Positions 24,386 through 35,854 of a DNA stretch of 64,000 nt are shown here, in pieces. Position numbers and translations under genes: made by a program. Every line of letters starts with the position of its first letter. The first letter of the stretch is position 1. Origin of the DNA: Microbacterium terregens (GTDB lineage Bacteria > Actinomycetota > Actinomycetes > Actinomycetales > Microbacteriaceae); the NCBI RefSeq assembly GCF_039534975.1, contig NZ_BAAAWH010000001.1, positions 2,108,001-2,172,000 on the forward strand, written 5' to 3'. The notes under the pieces are model-generated. The model made no database searches, was not told the DNA's origin, and saw only the letters and a program-made list of their open reading frames with translations.

Positions 24386-25902
24386 ACCTGCTCCTCGTCG
24401 TCCTGCCCGTTCTGCCTGGACTTGGCGGCGATGCGCTCGGTCTCCAGCTCTGCGCGCGCCTCGGATTTGGCATCCATGCGCTCGTAGTACCGTTCGCGGC
24501 GCTCGGATGTCGTGCGCCGCGGGTTCACATCGACTCGGGGGTCCGTTCCGCGCGGTGCGGTGGCAAGCTCGGCGATGGATCCCAGCGAAGGCTGCCAGTC
24601 GAAGATGACGCCGTCACCTTCGCCGATGACGACCGTCGATCCCGGCTGGGCGCCGGATTTGAAGAGCTGATCCTCCACGCCGAGCTTGTCGAGGCGATCG
24701 GCGAGGTAGCCCACAGCCTCTTCGTTCTGGAAGTCCGTCTGCTGCACCCAGCGAAGCGGCTTGGCGCCGAGGACGCGGTAGATGTCCCCGTACGTGCCAC
24801 CCTCGACGCGGATCGTGAACTCGCGCTCGGAACCGTGGGGGCGGATGACGACGCGATCGACGACGGGCTTGGCCGCCTCTGCGACCCGATGCGCGGCGAC
24901 GATGTCGCCCAGGGCATAGGTGAGCTGGCGGAGGCCCTCATGACTGACCGTGGAGATCTCGAAGACCCGATATCCGCGAGCCTCCAGCTCCGGACGGACC
25001 AGGTCCGCCAGGTCTCTCGCCTCGGGCACGTCGACCTTGTTCAACGCGACGATCTGCGGCCGGTCGAGAAGGGGAAGCTGCCCTTCCGGGACGGGGTAGG
25101 CCGCGAGTTCGGCGAGGATCACCTCGAGGTCGCTCAGCGGGTCGCGCCCGGGTTCCAGAGTCGCGCAGTCCAGGACGTGCACGAGCGCGGTGCAGCGTTC
25201 GACGTGGCGGAGGAACTCGAGCCCGAGGCCCTTCCCCTCACTTGCACCCTCGATGAGGCCGGGCACATCGGCGACGGTGTAGCGCACGTCGCCCGCCTGA
25301 ACGACACCGAGATTGGGGTGCAGCGTGGTGAACGGGTAGTCGGCGATCTTCGGCCGGGCGGCCGAGATGGCGGCGATGAGGCTCGACTTGCCTGCGGAGG
25401 GGTAGCCGACCAGGGCGACGTCGGCGACGGTCTTCAGCTCGAGAAGGACGTCTCCTTCCCATCCGGGCGTGCCGAGCAGGGCGAACCCCGGGGCCTTGCG
25501 CTTTTGGTTGGCCAGCGAAGCGTTGCCGAGGCCGCCGATCCCGCCGGGCGCGACGATGAAGCGCATACCGGGCTCGACCATGTCCACCAGCGTCTCGCCC
25601 GAGACATCCTTGACGACGGTGCCGACCGGTACCACGAGCTCCACGGCCTCGCCGGCCGCGCCGGAGCGGTGATCGCCCATGCCGAAGCCGCCGTTTCCAC
25701 CCGATCGGTGCGGCGAGTGGTGATACGACAACAGCGTCGTGACCTGGGGGTCCGCGACCAGCACGATGTCACCACCGTGGCCACCGTTCCCGCCGTCCGG
25801 GCCGGCCATCGGCTTGAACTTCTCGCGCTTCACGGACACGCACCCGTTCCCGCCCTTGCCGGCGGACAGGTGCAGCGTCACTCGGTCGACGAATGTGACC
25901 AT
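24382..25902 (-). CDS. obgE: GTPase ObgE/CgtA
   Basis: This 506-residue protein has the glycine-rich Obg domain ([20 protein letters not shown]), then the G domain with [10 protein letters not shown] (P-loop), the DVPGLIEGA switch and NKVD. A C-terminal OCT domain follows and a charged tail adds length. It acts in 50S subunit maturation and stress response. It follows rpmA and rplU, its usual neighbours. Confidence 0.95.
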   Translation of the reverse strand: MVTFVDRVTLHLSAGKGGNGCVSVKREKFKPMAGPDGGNGGHGGDIVLVADPQVTTLLSYHHSPHRSGGNGGFGMGDHRSGAAGEAVELVVPVGTVVKDVSGETLVDMVEPGMRFIVAPGGIGGLGNASLANQKRKAPGFALLGTPGWEGDVLLELKTVADVALVGYPSAGKSSLIAAISAARPKIADYPFTTLHPNLGVVQAGDVRYTVADVPGLIEGASEGKGLGLEFLRHVERCTALVHVLDCATLEPGRDPLSDLEVILAELAAYPVPEGQLPLLDRPQIVALNKVDVPEARDLADLVRPELEARGYRVFEISTVSHEGLRQLTYALGDIVAAHRVAEAAKPVVDRVVIRPHGSEREFTIRVEGGTYGDIYRVLGAKPLRWVQQTDFQNEEAVGYLADRLDKLGVEDQLFKSGAQPGSTVVIGEGDGVIFDWQPSLGSIAELATAPRGTDPRVDVNPRRTTSERRERYYERMDAKSEARAELETERIAAKSRQNGQDDEEQV

Positions 25903-25957
25903 GCGCTCCCCCTTAGGGCTCGTGGTGCCTGCTGAACAGTGCTGACTGATGAACGCA

Positions 25958-25985
25958 GAGGGGGCGAGCCGAAGCCCGCCCCCTC
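25958..25985. terminator. 9-bp hairpin between rpmA and obgE
   Basis: GAGGGGGCG at 25958-25966 pairs perfectly with 25977-25985 across a 10-base loop. No run of T follows on the minus strand, so it is at best a weak terminator or attenuator that could lower obgE expression relative to the ribosomal genes. It may equally be an mRNA stabilising stem. Confidence 0.4.
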
Positions 25986-26010
25986 CACAGAAAACTGCGT
26001 GTGCGGCGGA

Positions 26011-26268
26011 TTACGCCGCCGGAACCACGATGTTGACGACCTTGCGGCCGCCCTTCGCGCCGAACTCGACCGCGCCGGCCTCGAGGGCGAACAGCGTGTC
26101 GTCTCCACCGCGTCCGACGTTGACGCCGGGGTGGAAGTGCGTGCCGCGCTGGCGGACGATAATCTCGCCGGCGAGCACCTTCTGGCCGCCGAAGCGCTTC
26201 ACGCCGAGGCGCTGTGCGTTGGAGTCACGACCGTTGCGGGTGGAGCTTGCGCCCTTTTTGTGTGCCAT
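26011..26268 (-). CDS. rpmA: 50S ribosomal protein L27
   Basis: The 85-residue protein begins [29 protein letters not shown] and contains [16 protein letters not shown] and [11 protein letters not shown], all diagnostic of L27. There is no N-terminal extension needing cleavage. It lies directly after rplU. Confidence 0.97.
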   Translation of the reverse strand: MAHKKGASSTRNGRDSNAQRLGVKRFGGQKVLAGEIIVRQRGTHFHPGVNVGRGGDDTLFALEAGAVEFGAKGGRKVVNIVVPAA

Positions 26269-26288
26269 GTTCCCAGTCTCTTCCGTGC

Positions 26289-26597
26289 TTACTTGATGCC
26301 AGTGACCTTGACGCGCGTGAGGTCCTGTCGGTGCCCCTGGCGCTTCTTGTAACCGGTCTTGTTCTTGAACTTCTGGATCACGATCTTGGGGCCGCGCTCC
26401 TCGCCGACGACCTCGGCCGTGACGGTCACCTTCGCGAGCTTGTCAGCGTCGGTCGTGACGGTGTCACCGTCGACGAACAGAACGGCGGGCAACTGGATCT
26501 CGTCGCCGACCTTCGCGGACTGACGATCGAGAACGACGATCGTGCCGACCTCGACCTTCTCCTGCCGGCCACCGGCGCGCACAACTGCGTAGACCAC
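26289..26597 (-). CDS. rplU: 50S ribosomal protein L21
   Basis: A 102-residue protein with [18 protein letters not shown] and the C-terminal [27 protein letters not shown] motifs of L21. It is first in the minus-strand operon leading to rsfS. The promoter upstream is well formed. Confidence 0.97.
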   Translation of the reverse strand: MVYAVVRAGGRQEKVEVGTIVVLDRQSAKVGDEIQLPAVLFVDGDTVTTDADKLAKVTVTAEVVGEERGPKIVIQKFKNKTGYKKRQGHRQDLTRVKVTGIK

Positions 26598-26690
26598 TTC
26601 ATACCTGTTTCTTCGGGGAGCGCGCGGCTCCGGATTGCCTGAGCAAAGACTCGATGCGGAGCAGAAATGTCGTCAACGCACCAAGGGGAT

Positions 26691-26719
26691 ACTTTACCGG
26701 ATGCGCCCGCCACAAGCAA
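26691..26719 (-). promoter_or_regulatory. predicted sigma-70-type promoter of rplU
   Basis: On the minus strand TTGCTT at 26719-26714 is followed, after a 17-base spacer, by TAAAGT at 26696-26691. The start of transcription would be roughly 85-90 bases before the rplU ATG. It is the best-formed promoter seen in the window and fits the ribosomal operon that follows. Confidence 0.65.
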
Positions 26720-26772
26720 AAGCGCTCCTCCGAAGGCGCCCGCCGGATCGCCAGGTGGCTGCGTAGGATCGG

Positions 26773-27048
26773 ATGGTGGCGATCCTCATCGACGACGCGC
26801 GCTGGCCGGCGCACGGTCGATTGTGGGCCCACCTGGTGAGCGATTCGAACCTCGAGGAACTGCATCAGTTCGCCGCCGCCAATGGCATCCCCCGGCGCGG
26901 CTTCGATCGGGACCACTATGACGTGCCCGACGAGGCGCACGCCCGCCTGGTCGCTGCGGGCGCGCGCCACGTCGACGGGCGCGTCCTGGTGAAGGCGCTC
27001 ATCGCATCGGGGCTTCGTATCACGGCGAGGGAACGCCGCGAACGCTGA
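26773..27048 (+). CDS. DUF4031 domain protein
   Basis: The 91-residue protein begins MVAILIDDARWPAHGRLWAHLVSDS and has FAAANGIPRRGFDRDHYDVPD followed by a C-terminal helical segment, all matching DUF4031. Function unknown. It is convergent with rne (stops 2 bp apart) and divergent from rplU. Confidence 0.85.
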   Translation: MVAILIDDARWPAHGRLWAHLVSDSNLEELHQFAAANGIPRRGFDRDHYDVPDEAHARLVAAGARHVDGRVLVKALIASGLRITARERRER

Positions 27049-27050
27049 GG

Positions 27051-29366
27051 CTATTCGTCCGCCGGAGCGTGCGAGACGGGCGTCCCGGTGAGGGCAGCTG
27101 TCGTCACGCGGCGCCGCGAGCGACCCTGGCCGGGCGCCTTCGGCTCGGGAAGCGCGCTGAGCACGGAGTCCAGCAGCAGATCCTTCTCAGTCCGCGGCGC
27201 GGTCGAGGCGGCATCCGGCCGCTTCTTGCGCTGCTTCTTGGGCCGCTCCACGGGCGCCTCCGAGACAGGCGCGGCGACCGGCACGGTCTCCTCGTCCTGG
27301 TGCGAGTGGATCGTGGATGCCGCGATCTGAGCCAGGGCGGATTTCACGCCCTCGGTGATGACGTGGGTGCCACCGGCGCTGCCGTTCGCGTTCGGCGCCG
27401 CAGCCCGCGGACGACGGCCGGGAGGGGATCCGTTGCCGGTCGGCGCGCGGTGCTTCACGACGGGGTCGTGGTGGACGATGACGCCACGCCCGGCGCAGAC
27501 CTCGCACGCCTCGCTGAAGGTTTCGAGCAGACCGAGGCCGAGCTTCTTGCGTGTCATCTGGACGAGGCCGAGCGAGGTCACCTCGGCCACCTGGTGCTTC
27601 GTGCGGTCGCGGCTCAGGCACTCGACCAGACGTCGCAGCACGAGGTCGCGGTTGGATTCGAGCACCATGTCGATGAAGTCGACGACGATGATGCCGCCGA
27701 TGTCGCGCAGGCGCAGCTGGCGGACGATCTCTTCCGCCGCCTCGAGGTTGTTCTTCGTGACGGTCTCTTCGAGATTCCCGCCGGTCCCGACGAACTTGCC
27801 GGTGTTGACGTCGACCACGGTCATCGCCTCGGTGCGGTCGATCACGAGGGAACCGCCCGAGGGCAGCCAGACCTTGCGGTCCAGCGCCTTCTCGATCTGC
27901 TCCGTCACGCGGAACTCGTCGAACGGATCGGTGTCGCTGGCGTAGACCTCGACGCGATCGAGGAGGTCGGGAGCGACACTCTCGAGATACGCCGTGATCG
28001 TCTGATGCGCGTCCTCACCCTGGATGAGCATCTTGGTGAAGTCCTCATTGAAGACGTCCCGCACGATCTTCACGAGAAGGTCGGGCTCGGAGTGCAGCAG
28101 CGCGGGCGCTTGGATGGATTCGACCTGGCGACTGATGTGCTCCCACTGCGTGGTGAGGCGTTGGACGTCGCGGGTGAGCTGATCCTCCGTGGCCCCCTCG
28201 GCCGCGGTGCGGACGATGACGCCGGAGGATTCCGGCAGCACCTCCTTGAGGATCTTCTTCAGGCGGGCGCGCTCGGTGTCGGGCAGCTTGCGCGAGATTC
28301 CGTTCATCGTGCCGCCGGGCACGTAGACGAGGTAGCGACCCGGAAGGGAGATCTGGCTCGTGAGCCGGGCTCCCTTGTGGCCGATCGGGTCCTTCGTGAC
28401 CTGGACCAGGACGCGGTCACCGCTCTTGAGCGCAAGCTCGATGCGGCGTGGCTGGTTGCCCGTCTCCACGCCGTCCCAATCGACCTCGCCGGAGTACAGC
28501 ACCGCGTTGCGTCCCCGACCGATGTCGACGAACGCCGCCTCCATGCTGGGCAGCACGTTCTGGACGCGACCCAGGTAGACGTTGCCGATCAGCGATGCGT
28601 CCTGGTTGCGCGCGACGTAGTGCTCCACGAGCACGCTGTCTTCGAGCACGGCGATCTGGATGCGCCCGTTCTTGGAGCGCACGATCATCTCGCGGTCGAC
28701 GGATTCGCGACGCGCGAGGAACTCTGCCTCGGTCACGACAGGACGCCGACGACCTGCCTCGCGTCCGTCGCGGCGGCGCTGCTTCTTCGCCTCGAGGCGG
28801 GTTGAGCCCTTGATCCGCTGCGGTTCGGTGATGAGCTCGACCGCGCGCTGGCGCGGCGGCTGCGGCTCTGCGGGCGCGGACGTCTCGTCCCGGCCCTCGC
28901 CGGTCCGGCGTCGGTTGCGGCGCCGCGCACTGGTCGACGAGGCGTGCTCGGCGGCAGGCTCCTCCTCGGGCAGCGGTGGCAGCGCGGGCAGCTCGGGCGC
29001 GTAAAACACGAGCTGCGTGGACACGGCGGATACGAAGACCTCGGGAAGGAGCCCGAGATCGACCGCGGACTTCGGCCCGGAATCCGCGGTCGGCGCCTCC
29101 TGCGCAGAGTCTGCGGGTGCAGGCTCCGGCTCGGTCGGTGCGACGGGTTCGTCGGCGTCGCCGGCGTCGTCGGACTCGGACGTGGCCGTCGGAGCGGGTG
29201 GCGGGTCCACCGCCTCAGCGGACGTCGGACTCGCCGCCTCGGCGGACGTGGTCACATCGAGCTCGGACTCCGGCGCGGCCGTCTCAGGAGCATCGGAGGC
29301 GCTGGGCGCTACCGGTGTGTCTGAGACGTCGGTGGATTCGAGGTGTGCATCGGTTTCATCGGCCAT
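27051..29366 (-). CDS. rne: ribonuclease E/G family protein
   Basis: About 771 residues. The N-terminal 180 residues are acidic and low-complexity (Asp/Ala/Pro/Glu), then comes an S1-like domain (NVYLGRVQNVLPSMEAAFVDIG), RNase E catalytic region with DRTEAMTVVDVNTGKFVG and DIGGIIVVDFIDM, and the CEVCAGRGVIVHH zinc-link motif. A basic C-terminal extension includes KKQRKKRP. This layout is the actinobacterial RNase E/G, which processes rRNA and mRNA in the degradosome. The ATG at 29366 (MADETDAH) is preferred over a longer start at 29393 because it opens the acidic domain directly. Confidence 0.9.
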   Translation of the reverse strand: MADETDAHLESTDVSDTPVAPSASDAPETAAPESELDVTTSAEAASPTSAEAVDPPPAPTATSESDDAGDADEPVAPTEPEPAPADSAQEAPTADSGPKSAVDLGLLPEVFVSAVSTQLVFYAPELPALPPLPEEEPAAEHASSTSARRRNRRRTGEGRDETSAPAEPQPPRQRAVELITEPQRIKGSTRLEAKKQRRRDGREAGRRRPVVTEAEFLARRESVDREMIVRSKNGRIQIAVLEDSVLVEHYVARNQDASLIGNVYLGRVQNVLPSMEAAFVDIGRGRNAVLYSGEVDWDGVETGNQPRRIELALKSGDRVLVQVTKDPIGHKGARLTSQISLPGRYLVYVPGGTMNGISRKLPDTERARLKKILKEVLPESSGVIVRTAAEGATEDQLTRDVQRLTTQWEHISRQVESIQAPALLHSEPDLLVKIVRDVFNEDFTKMLIQGEDAHQTITAYLESVAPDLLDRVEVYASDTDPFDEFRVTEQIEKALDRKVWLPSGGSLVIDRTEAMTVVDVNTGKFVGTGGNLEETVTKNNLEAAEEIVRQLRLRDIGGIIVVDFIDMVLESNRDLVLRRLVECLSRDRTKHQVAEVTSLGLVQMTRKKLGLGLLETFSEACEVCAGRGVIVHHDPVVKHRAPTGNGSPPGRRPRAAAPNANGSAGGTHVITEGVKSALAQIAASTIHSHQDEETVPVAAPVSEAPVERPKKQRKKRPDAASTAPRTEKDLLLDSVLSALPEPKAPGQGRSRRRVTTAALTGTPVSHAPADE

Positions 29367-29654
29367 CACTGGCGTACTCCCTGCGGACGACACCGCGCGT
29401 CGTCCGGCGAAATCTCGTGCGGTGCCGCACCTGCGGTGCCGCTAACTCATCGGTCTGCAGCCGGCCCGTGGCTCGTGCTGCGAAGGGCGCTCATCGCCCG
29501 AAGTCTTCTGGTGACGCGTGTGGCGGCGCGGCCGCGACGCATCTCAACCATTATCGCACTTTCATGGGGCGAATGTGCCGACGCGCTCCAGAGGAGATTT
29601 TCCACGGCGGCTTCGAGCGGCATCCGCACAGACCTCGATGCCATAATCCGAGGC

Positions 29655-30257
29655 ATGACCCAGCCCGGTTCCCGCACTCGACCGACCGCCTTGGCCGTGT
29701 GGTTCGTCCTCGCCGGCGTCGTCGGCTGGTGGGCGGCGTTCTCGCTCACCATGGAGCGGCTGCACCTTCTCGCGGACCCGGATGTGATTCTCGGCTGCGA
29801 CATCAGTCCGCTCGTCCAGTGCGGCAAGAACCTCGAGTCCTGGCAGGGCAGCGTGTTCGGTTTCCCGAACCCGATTCTGGGCCTGACCGGGTGGGTGGCG
29901 CCGATCGTGGTGGGCGTGGCGATCCTGGCCGGAGCCCGGTTCGCTCGCTGGTTCTGGCTCCTGTTCGCGCTCGGCCTGACCTTCGCCTTCGTCTTCGTGA
30001 TCTGGCTGATCGCTCAGAGCCTGTTCGTGCTGGGCACGCTGTGCCCGTGGTGCATGGTGACGTGGCTGGTGACCATCCCGACGTTCTACGCGGTGATCCT
30101 GCACGTCCTGCGCACCGGCATCCTCCCCGCCCCGCGATCGATCCGCAGCGGCGCCGCAAAGCTGATGGGGTGGATGCCGCTGCTGGCCGTGATCAGCTAC
30201 GCGATCATCGCCGTGATCGCCCAGTTCCGCCTGGACGTGCTCGGCGCCGTCTTCTGA
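29655..30257 (+). CDS. vitamin K epoxide reductase (VKOR) family protein
   Basis: The 200-residue membrane protein has about four or five helices. A periplasmic loop holds GCDISPLVQCGKNLESW and the redox motif TLCPWCMVTW (CxxC) lies in a later helix. VKOR proteins in Actinobacteria re-oxidise a DsbA-like partner and thereby drive disulfide formation outside the cell. The ATG at 29655 is chosen because a longer frame (29343) overlaps the rne start region. It converges with ndk with no gap. Confidence 0.85.
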   Translation: MTQPGSRTRPTALAVWFVLAGVVGWWAAFSLTMERLHLLADPDVILGCDISPLVQCGKNLESWQGSVFGFPNPILGLTGWVAPIVVGVAILAGARFARWFWLLFALGLTFAFVFVIWLIAQSLFVLGTLCPWCMVTWLVTIPTFYAVILHVLRTGILPAPRSIRSGAAKLMGWMPLLAVISYAIIAVIAQFRLDVLGAVF

Positions 30258-30674
30258 CTAGGGGAACCAGATGTCCAACTCGCGGGCCGCGGATTCTGCG
30301 CTGTCCGAGCCGTGCACGAGGTTCTGCTGCACCTTCAGTCCCCAGTCGCGTCCGTAATCGCCGCGGATCGTGCCCGGCGCGGCGGTGGTGGGATCGGTGG
30401 TGCCCGCGAGCGAGCGGAACCCCTCGATCACGCGGTTGCCGGCGAGGCGGATGGCCACCGACGGCCCTGACATCATGAACTCCAGCAGCGGCTCATAGAA
30501 CGGCTTGCCCTCGTGCTCGGCGTAGTGCTGCTCGAGGGTGTCGCGATCGGGTTCGACCAGACCGATATCGACGAGCGAGTATCCCTTCGCCTCGATACGG
30601 GCAAGGATCGCGCCGGTCAGCCCGCGGGCAACGCCGTCGGGTTTGACGAGGACGAGAGTCTCTTCGGTGGCCAT
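30258..30674 (-). CDS. ndk: nucleoside diphosphate kinase
   Basis: The 138-residue enzyme has ETLVLVKPDGVARGLTG at the start and the active-site NLVHGSDSAESAARE with H121 as the phosphorylated histidine. It converts NDPs to NTPs. It is the last gene of the folC-DUF4233-ndk run and its stop is directly adjacent to VKOR's stop. Confidence 0.96.
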   Translation of the reverse strand: MATEETLVLVKPDGVARGLTGAILARIEAKGYSLVDIGLVEPDRDTLEQHYAEHEGKPFYEPLLEFMMSGPSVAIRLAGNRVIEGFRSLAGTTDPTTAAPGTIRGDYGRDWGLKVQQNLVHGSDSAESAARELDIWFP

Positions 30675-30677
30675 GGG

Positions 30678-31091
30678 TCAGTCTCCATTCACAATGTCGG
30701 CTTCGGAAGCGAGTCGCGCGTTCCGCGCGTCCAGGGAAGCCCCCTTGATGGTCGCATATCCCCACATCGCGCCGAAAATGAGCGCGACCAGGGCCAGTGC
30801 GGGAACCAGGACGGCGCCGAGGGCCACCACGAGTTGCAGGGCCCAGCCCAGGGCGATGCCCCAGTGGTGGCGCAGTACGCGTCCCGTCAGCACCATCACG
30901 ATCGCCAGGACGGCACCGGCGACGATCCCCCACCAGCCGGGGATCTGCGGCGGCAGCGCCCCCAACCCGTAGATCGCGAGGCCGCCGAGGAACACGACGA
31001 TCGACTCGAACGCCAGCACGATCGATCCGAGCGACTCCGCGGCGCCGCGGGCACGGCGCTGTCTGGGAACTCGGCCTTCGCGTCCGCTCAT
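30678..31091 (-). CDS. DUF4233 membrane protein
   Basis: The 137-residue protein has several hydrophobic segments: SIVLAFESIVVFLGGLAIYG, GWWGIVAGAVLAIVMVLTG and a C-terminal WGYATIKGASLDARN tail. This is the DUF4233 protein regularly placed between folC and ndk in Actinobacteria. Its ATG overlaps folC's stop (ATGA) and ndk begins 3 bp later. Function unknown. Confidence 0.85.
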   Translation of the reverse strand: MSGREGRVPRQRRARGAAESLGSIVLAFESIVVFLGGLAIYGLGALPPQIPGWWGIVAGAVLAIVMVLTGRVLRHHWGIALGWALQLVVALGAVLVPALALVALIFGAMWGYATIKGASLDARNARLASEADIVNGD

Positions 31092-32440
31092 TCTGCCCAC
31101 CCTGCCTTCCAGTCCTCTTCCGTCGCGAGGCCGACCGCCTCGCCGGCCAGGACGACCGAACCGGCGATCACCACGGCCCGGCGGTCGGATGCCGCGGCCC
31201 ACGCGCGCGCGGCCTCTGCCGCATCGGCCACGTTCGCGTGCACGGTCACGGGCAGTCCAGCGGCCTCGGCGAGATCCGCGATGAGGTCCGCGTCGTCGGC
31301 GCGTTCCGAGTCGGGCGCGGTGGCAAAGACGTGCGAGGCGATCGGTGTGAGCTCCGCGACGATGCCCGCGGCATCCTTGTCGGCGAGAACCCCCAGCACG
31401 ACACCCCACTCGTCGAAGTCGAACGACTCGCCGAGGGCAGCCACCAGCGCACGCGCGCCGTGGGGGTTGTGCGCGGCGTCGACGATCACGGTCGGGCTCA
31501 CCCCGACCAGCTGCAGCCGACCGGGTGAGCTCGCCTGCGCGAAACCCTCCGCGAGGATGTCGCCGGTGATCGGCTGGCTTCCGCCTCCGATCAGCGACTC
31601 GACCGCCGCGATCGCGAGCGCGGCGTTCTGGGCCTGGTGTCCCCCGAACAGTGGGAGGTACTCGTCCTGGTAGAGGCCGGCGAGACCCCGCACCGAGATC
31701 AGCTGACCTCCGACTGCCAGCCGGGCATCGCTGAGGGCGAACTGCTCCCCCTCGAACGCGATCGTGGCGTCCTTCTCGGCCGCCGCCGCGCGCAGGACGG
31801 CCTCGGCTGCGGCATCCTGTCGCGCCGACACGGCGGCGGCTCCGACCTTGATGATCCCGGACTTGACCGTGGCGATCTCGCGGATCGTCGCGCCCAGCCG
31901 ATCAGCGTGGTCGATGTCGATCGGCGTGAACACCGCAACGTCCCCGTCGGCCGTGTTCGTCGAGTCCCACGACCCGCCCATGCCGACCTCGAGCACCAGG
32001 ACGTCGATGGGGGCGTCCGCGAACACCACGAACGCCAGGACGGTGAGCAGCTCGAAGAACGTCAGCGGCGCATCGTCCGCCGCAGCCAGCTCGGCGTCCA
32101 CGAAGTCGACGAACGGAAGGATCTCGTCCCAGGCGTCGGCCACGGCCGCGTCCGACACCGGCTCGCCGTCGATCATGATCCGCTCGGTGAAGCGTTCCAG
32201 ATGGGGACTTGTGAACAGACCCGTGCGCAGCCCGTGCGCGCGCACCAGGCTCTCGATGATGCGGCTGGTGGATGTCTTGCCGTTGGTGCCGGTGACGTGG
32301 ACCACCCGGTAGGTGCGCTGCGGATCGTCCAGCAGCTCCAGCACTCGCCGGGTCCGCTCGACACGCGGCTGGACCCAGCGCTCACCCTGGCGCTGCAGGA
32401 GCGCGTCGTACACGGCGTCCGCGCGATTGCGATCGCTCAT
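31088..32440 (-). CDS. folC: folylpolyglutamate synthase / dihydrofolate synthase
   Basis: The 450-residue Mur-ligase-like protein has the P-loop [29 protein letters not shown] and [13 protein letters not shown] motifs. FolC adds glutamate to dihydropteroate/folate and is needed for folate retention. It directly follows ileS, with overlapping stop and start (ATGA). Confidence 0.94.
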   Translation of the reverse strand: MSDRNRADAVYDALLQRQGERWVQPRVERTRRVLELLDDPQRTYRVVHVTGTNGKTSTSRIIESLVRAHGLRTGLFTSPHLERFTERIMIDGEPVSDAAVADAWDEILPFVDFVDAELAAADDAPLTFFELLTVLAFVVFADAPIDVLVLEVGMGGSWDSTNTADGDVAVFTPIDIDHADRLGATIREIATVKSGIIKVGAAAVSARQDAAAEAVLRAAAAEKDATIAFEGEQFALSDARLAVGGQLISVRGLAGLYQDEYLPLFGGHQAQNAALAIAAVESLIGGGSQPITGDILAEGFAQASSPGRLQLVGVSPTVIVDAAHNPHGARALVAALGESFDFDEWGVVLGVLADKDAAGIVAELTPIASHVFATAPDSERADDADLIADLAEAAGLPVTVHANVADAAEAARAWAAASDRRAVVIAGSVVLAGEAVGLATEEDWKAGWAE

Positions 32441-35400
32441 CGGGCGTCCTCGACCTTCGTCAGTATCCTGCTCACCGAAACAGTGAAGTCTCCCGCGTTG
32501 GCGAAGGTGCCCTTCGCGAACTCCGTCGCGTGGTCTGCGCCTGCCGTTGACAGCGTGGCGTCCCCGAGCAGCACGGTCGCCTCGGCGTCCGTGACCGCGT
32601 ACTGGAGCGCGAGCGTCTCGCCCGCGACATCGGCGGTGTCGAACGCGGATGCCACCGCCTCGCCGTCCGTCGAGGAGCGGAAGGTGAGCACGAGACGGAT
32701 GCGGTCGCTCACGTCGAACCCGGCTGCCTTGCGTGTGTCCTGCACCGCACGCACGACGTCGCGCGCCAGGCCCTCTGCTTCCAGCTCAGGGGTGGAGTTC
32801 GTATCGAGCAGTACGAAGCCGCCGCGCGGCAGAACCGCGAGGGCCTCGCCCTCGGGGCGCCCCGTCGTCTCGAGCACGAGGTCGTACTCCCCCGGCTCCA
32901 GCGCGATCGCGCCCGCGGTCACCACCCCGTCCGTCTCGGACCAGTCACCGGCCTTGGCCGCTTGGATCGCCTGCTGCACCCGCTTGCCGAGCCGAGGACC
33001 CGCGGCGCGCGCATTGACCGAGAGCCGGTGGGAGATGCCGTACCGCGACGCCGTGTCGCCCTGCAGATCCACGAGCTCGACCGACTTGACGTTGAGCTCC
33101 TCACGCAGGATGTCCTCGAACTGACCGAGCGAGGCGGCACGCGCCGCGACGACCGTCAGTCGTGCCAGCGGCAGCCGCACACGCCGTCCTTCACGTTTGC
33201 GCAGCGCGTTGGCCACCGACGAGACCTCGCGGACGGCATCCATCGCCGTACGGATGTCATCCGCAGCCGGGAAGGCCTCGGCATCCGGCCAATCCTCCAG
33301 ATGGACGCTGCGCCCGCCGGTGAGCCCCTGCCAGACCCGCTCGGACACCAGCGGGATCAGCGGTGCCGCGACCCGGGTGAGCGTCTCGAGGACCGTGTAC
33401 AGGGTGTCGAACGCCTCGCGGCTCTTCGGATCGCCGCTCACGCCCACCCAGAACCGGTCGCGCGAGCGTCTGATGTACCAGTTGGTGAGGGCTTCGGCGA
33501 AGTCACGCAGCTTCGCCGCGGCAGTCGTGGAGTCCAGACCGTCCAGATCGGCCGCCACCTCGCGCACCAGATCGCCGGTGCGCGCCAGGATGTAGCGGTC
33601 CAGGACGTCCGTGGAGTCGGTGCGCCAGGTCGCCTCGTACCCGCCCCCGCCGGGGCCGCCGGCAGCATTCGCGTACGTGGAGAAGAAGTACCACGCGTTC
33701 CACAGCGGCAGGAGGAATTCCCGCACGCCCTGCCGAATGCCCTCCTCGGTGACGACGAGGTTCCCGCCACGCAGGACCGAACTCCCCATCAGGAACCATC
33801 GCATCGCGTCCGAGCCGTCGCGGTCGAAGACCTCGGACACGTCGGGGTAGTTGTGCAGAGACTTCGACATCTTCTGGCCGTCGCTGCCGAGCACGATGCC
33901 GTGGCAGCTCACCCCGGTGAACGCCGGCCGGTCGAACAGTGCGCCGGACAGGACGTGCATGACGTAGAACCAGCCGCGGGTCTGGCCGATGTACTCCACG
34001 ATGAAATCGGCCGGCGAGTGCTCCTCGAACCATTCGTGGTTCTCGAACGGGTAGTGCACCTGCGCGAACGGCATCGAGCCCGAGTCGAACCACACATCCA
34101 GCACGTCCTCGATGCGGCGCATCGTGCTCGCGCCGCTCGGGTCGTCGGGATTCGGGCGGGTCAGATCGTCGATGTACGGACGATGCAGGTCGACCTGGCC
34201 GGCAGGGTCGCGCGGCAGCCGCCCGAAGTCGCGTTCGAGATCTGCCAGCGAGCCGTACACGTCGACGCGCGGGAAGTCGGGGTTGTCGCTCTTCCAGATC
34301 GGGATCGGCGAACCCCAGTACCGGTTCCGGCTGATCGACCAGTCGCGGGCGCCCTCGAGCCACTTGCCGAACTGCCCGTGTTTGACGTTCTCCGGAACCC
34401 AGGTGATCTGCTCGTTGAGCTCGACCAGGCGGTCCCGGGTGTCGGTCACGCGGACGAACCAACTTGAGACGGCCTTGTAGATGAGCGGGTTGCGGCACCG
34501 CCAGCAGTGCGGGTACGAGTGCTCGTAGCTCGCCAGGCGCAGCAGTCGACCGCCCTGTCGCAGGATGCGCACGAGCGGGGTGTTCGCGTCCATCCACAGC
34601 TGACCGGCGACATCGGTCACCGCGGGCAGGAACTTTCCGCCGTCGTCGAGGCTGAGGATCGTCGGGATGCCGGCAGCTTCGGCGACCCGTTGGTCGTCCT
34701 CGCCGTACGCGGGAGCCTGATGGACGATCCCCGTCCCGTCGCCGGTCGTCACGTAGTCGTCGACGAGGATCCGCCACGCGTTCTGCGTCCCGTACTCCTC
34801 GGCGTCGGCGTAGTAGTCGAACAGGCGGTCGTAGTGCACGTCCGCCAGATCGGAGCCGAGGTGCACCGCCTCGACCGCCGCCACGGCATCCGAGGAATTC
34901 TCGTACCCGAGGTCCTTCGCGTAATTCGGCAGCAGGTCCTCGGCCAGCAGATAGCGGTGCGACTGCGCCTCTGCGGGGTCGTGGGCGGCGCCGCCGGTCG
35001 CCGAACTGTCGGCGGGATCGTGATGGACGTCCGCGGCACCCAGCGGACCCCCGGGGACGACGACATATCGGATGCCGGGGCCGACGGCGAGGGCGAGGTT
35101 GGTCGGGAGCGTCCACGGTGTGGTGGTCCAGGCGAGGGCGCGCACGGCGGTCAGTCCGAGCGCCTCGGCCTTCACACCGACGAGGGGGAAGGTCACCGTC
35201 ACCGACGGGTCCTGGCGCATCTTGTAGACGTCGTCGTCCATGCGCAGCTCGTGGCTGGACAGCGGCGTCTGGTCGCGCCAGCAGTACGGGAGCACGCGGT
35301 AACCCTCGTAGGCGAGCCCCTTGTCGTAGAGGGTCTTGAAGGCCCAGAGCACGCTCTCCATGTAGTCCGTGTCGAGTGTCTTGTAGCCGCGGTCGAAATC

Positions 35401-35841
35401 GACCCAGCGCGCCTGACGCGTGACGTACTCCTGCCACTCACGGGTGTACGCGAGCACCGACTCGCGAGCCTTCGCGTTGAAGGTCGCGACGCCCATGCGC
35501 TCGATCTCTTCCTTCTCGGTGATGCCCAGCTGCTTCATCGCCTCCAGCTCGGCCGGCAGGCCATGCGTGTCCCAGCCGAAGACGCGGTCCACGCGATTGC
35601 CGCGCATGGTCTGGAACCGCGGGAAGAGGTCTTTCGCGTACCCGGTGAGCAGGTGGCCGTAGTGTGGCAGCCCGTTGGCGAACGGAGGGCCGTCGTAGAA
35701 GACCCACTCCGGTGCGCCCTCGCGGTTCTGGATGGATGCCTGGAACGTGTCGTCGGCGTTCCAGAAGTCGATGACCTCGCGCTCGATCGCAGGGAACCGC
35801 GGGCTCGGTGGTACGTCGGGTCCGGACTTGGGGTAGGTCAT
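32437..35841 (-). CDS. ileS: isoleucyl-tRNA synthetase
   Basis: The 1134-residue enzyme has the HIGH-like sequence [16 protein letters not shown] near the start and KMSKS as [13 protein letters not shown], plus the editing domain ([16 protein letters not shown]). This long form with the C-terminal anticodon region is the usual actinobacterial type. It is preceded by a T-box leader on the same strand (about 35855-36060) and the ATG follows CTGGAG. Stop overlaps folC by ATGA. Confidence 0.96.
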   Translation of the reverse strand: MTYPKSGPDVPPSPRFPAIEREVIDFWNADDTFQASIQNREGAPEWVFYDGPPFANGLPHYGHLLTGYAKDLFPRFQTMRGNRVDRVFGWDTHGLPAELEAMKQLGITEKEEIERMGVATFNAKARESVLAYTREWQEYVTRQARWVDFDRGYKTLDTDYMESVLWAFKTLYDKGLAYEGYRVLPYCWRDQTPLSSHELRMDDDVYKMRQDPSVTVTFPLVGVKAEALGLTAVRALAWTTTPWTLPTNLALAVGPGIRYVVVPGGPLGAADVHHDPADSSATGGAAHDPAEAQSHRYLLAEDLLPNYAKDLGYENSSDAVAAVEAVHLGSDLADVHYDRLFDYYADAEEYGTQNAWRILVDDYVTTGDGTGIVHQAPAYGEDDQRVAEAAGIPTILSLDDGGKFLPAVTDVAGQLWMDANTPLVRILRQGGRLLRLASYEHSYPHCWRCRNPLIYKAVSSWFVRVTDTRDRLVELNEQITWVPENVKHGQFGKWLEGARDWSISRNRYWGSPIPIWKSDNPDFPRVDVYGSLADLERDFGRLPRDPAGQVDLHRPYIDDLTRPNPDDPSGASTMRRIEDVLDVWFDSGSMPFAQVHYPFENHEWFEEHSPADFIVEYIGQTRGWFYVMHVLSGALFDRPAFTGVSCHGIVLGSDGQKMSKSLHNYPDVSEVFDRDGSDAMRWFLMGSSVLRGGNLVVTEEGIRQGVREFLLPLWNAWYFFSTYANAAGGPGGGGYEATWRTDSTDVLDRYILARTGDLVREVAADLDGLDSTTAAAKLRDFAEALTNWYIRRSRDRFWVGVSGDPKSREAFDTLYTVLETLTRVAAPLIPLVSERVWQGLTGGRSVHLEDWPDAEAFPAADDIRTAMDAVREVSSVANALRKREGRRVRLPLARLTVVAARAASLGQFEDILREELNVKSVELVDLQGDTASRYGISHRLSVNARAAGPRLGKRVQQAIQAAKAGDWSETDGVVTAGAIALEPGEYDLVLETTGRPEGEALAVLPRGGFVLLDTNSTPELEAEGLARDVVRAVQDTRKAAGFDVSDRIRLVLTFRSSTDGEAVASAFDTADVAGETLALQYAVTDAEATVLLGDATLSTAGADHATEFAKGTFANAGDFTVSVSRILTKVEDAR

Positions 35842-35854
35842 GTCACTCCAGCAG

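Noticed and set aside
27069..28805. A 578-residue plus-strand frame across rne
   Set aside because: It is antisense to rne, with composition like other high-GC shadows and no ribosome-binding site or homology.
33503..35437. A 644-residue minus-strand frame overlapping ileS
   Set aside because: It is another frame of ileS with Arg/Gly/Pro-rich composition caused by high GC; no family is recognisable.
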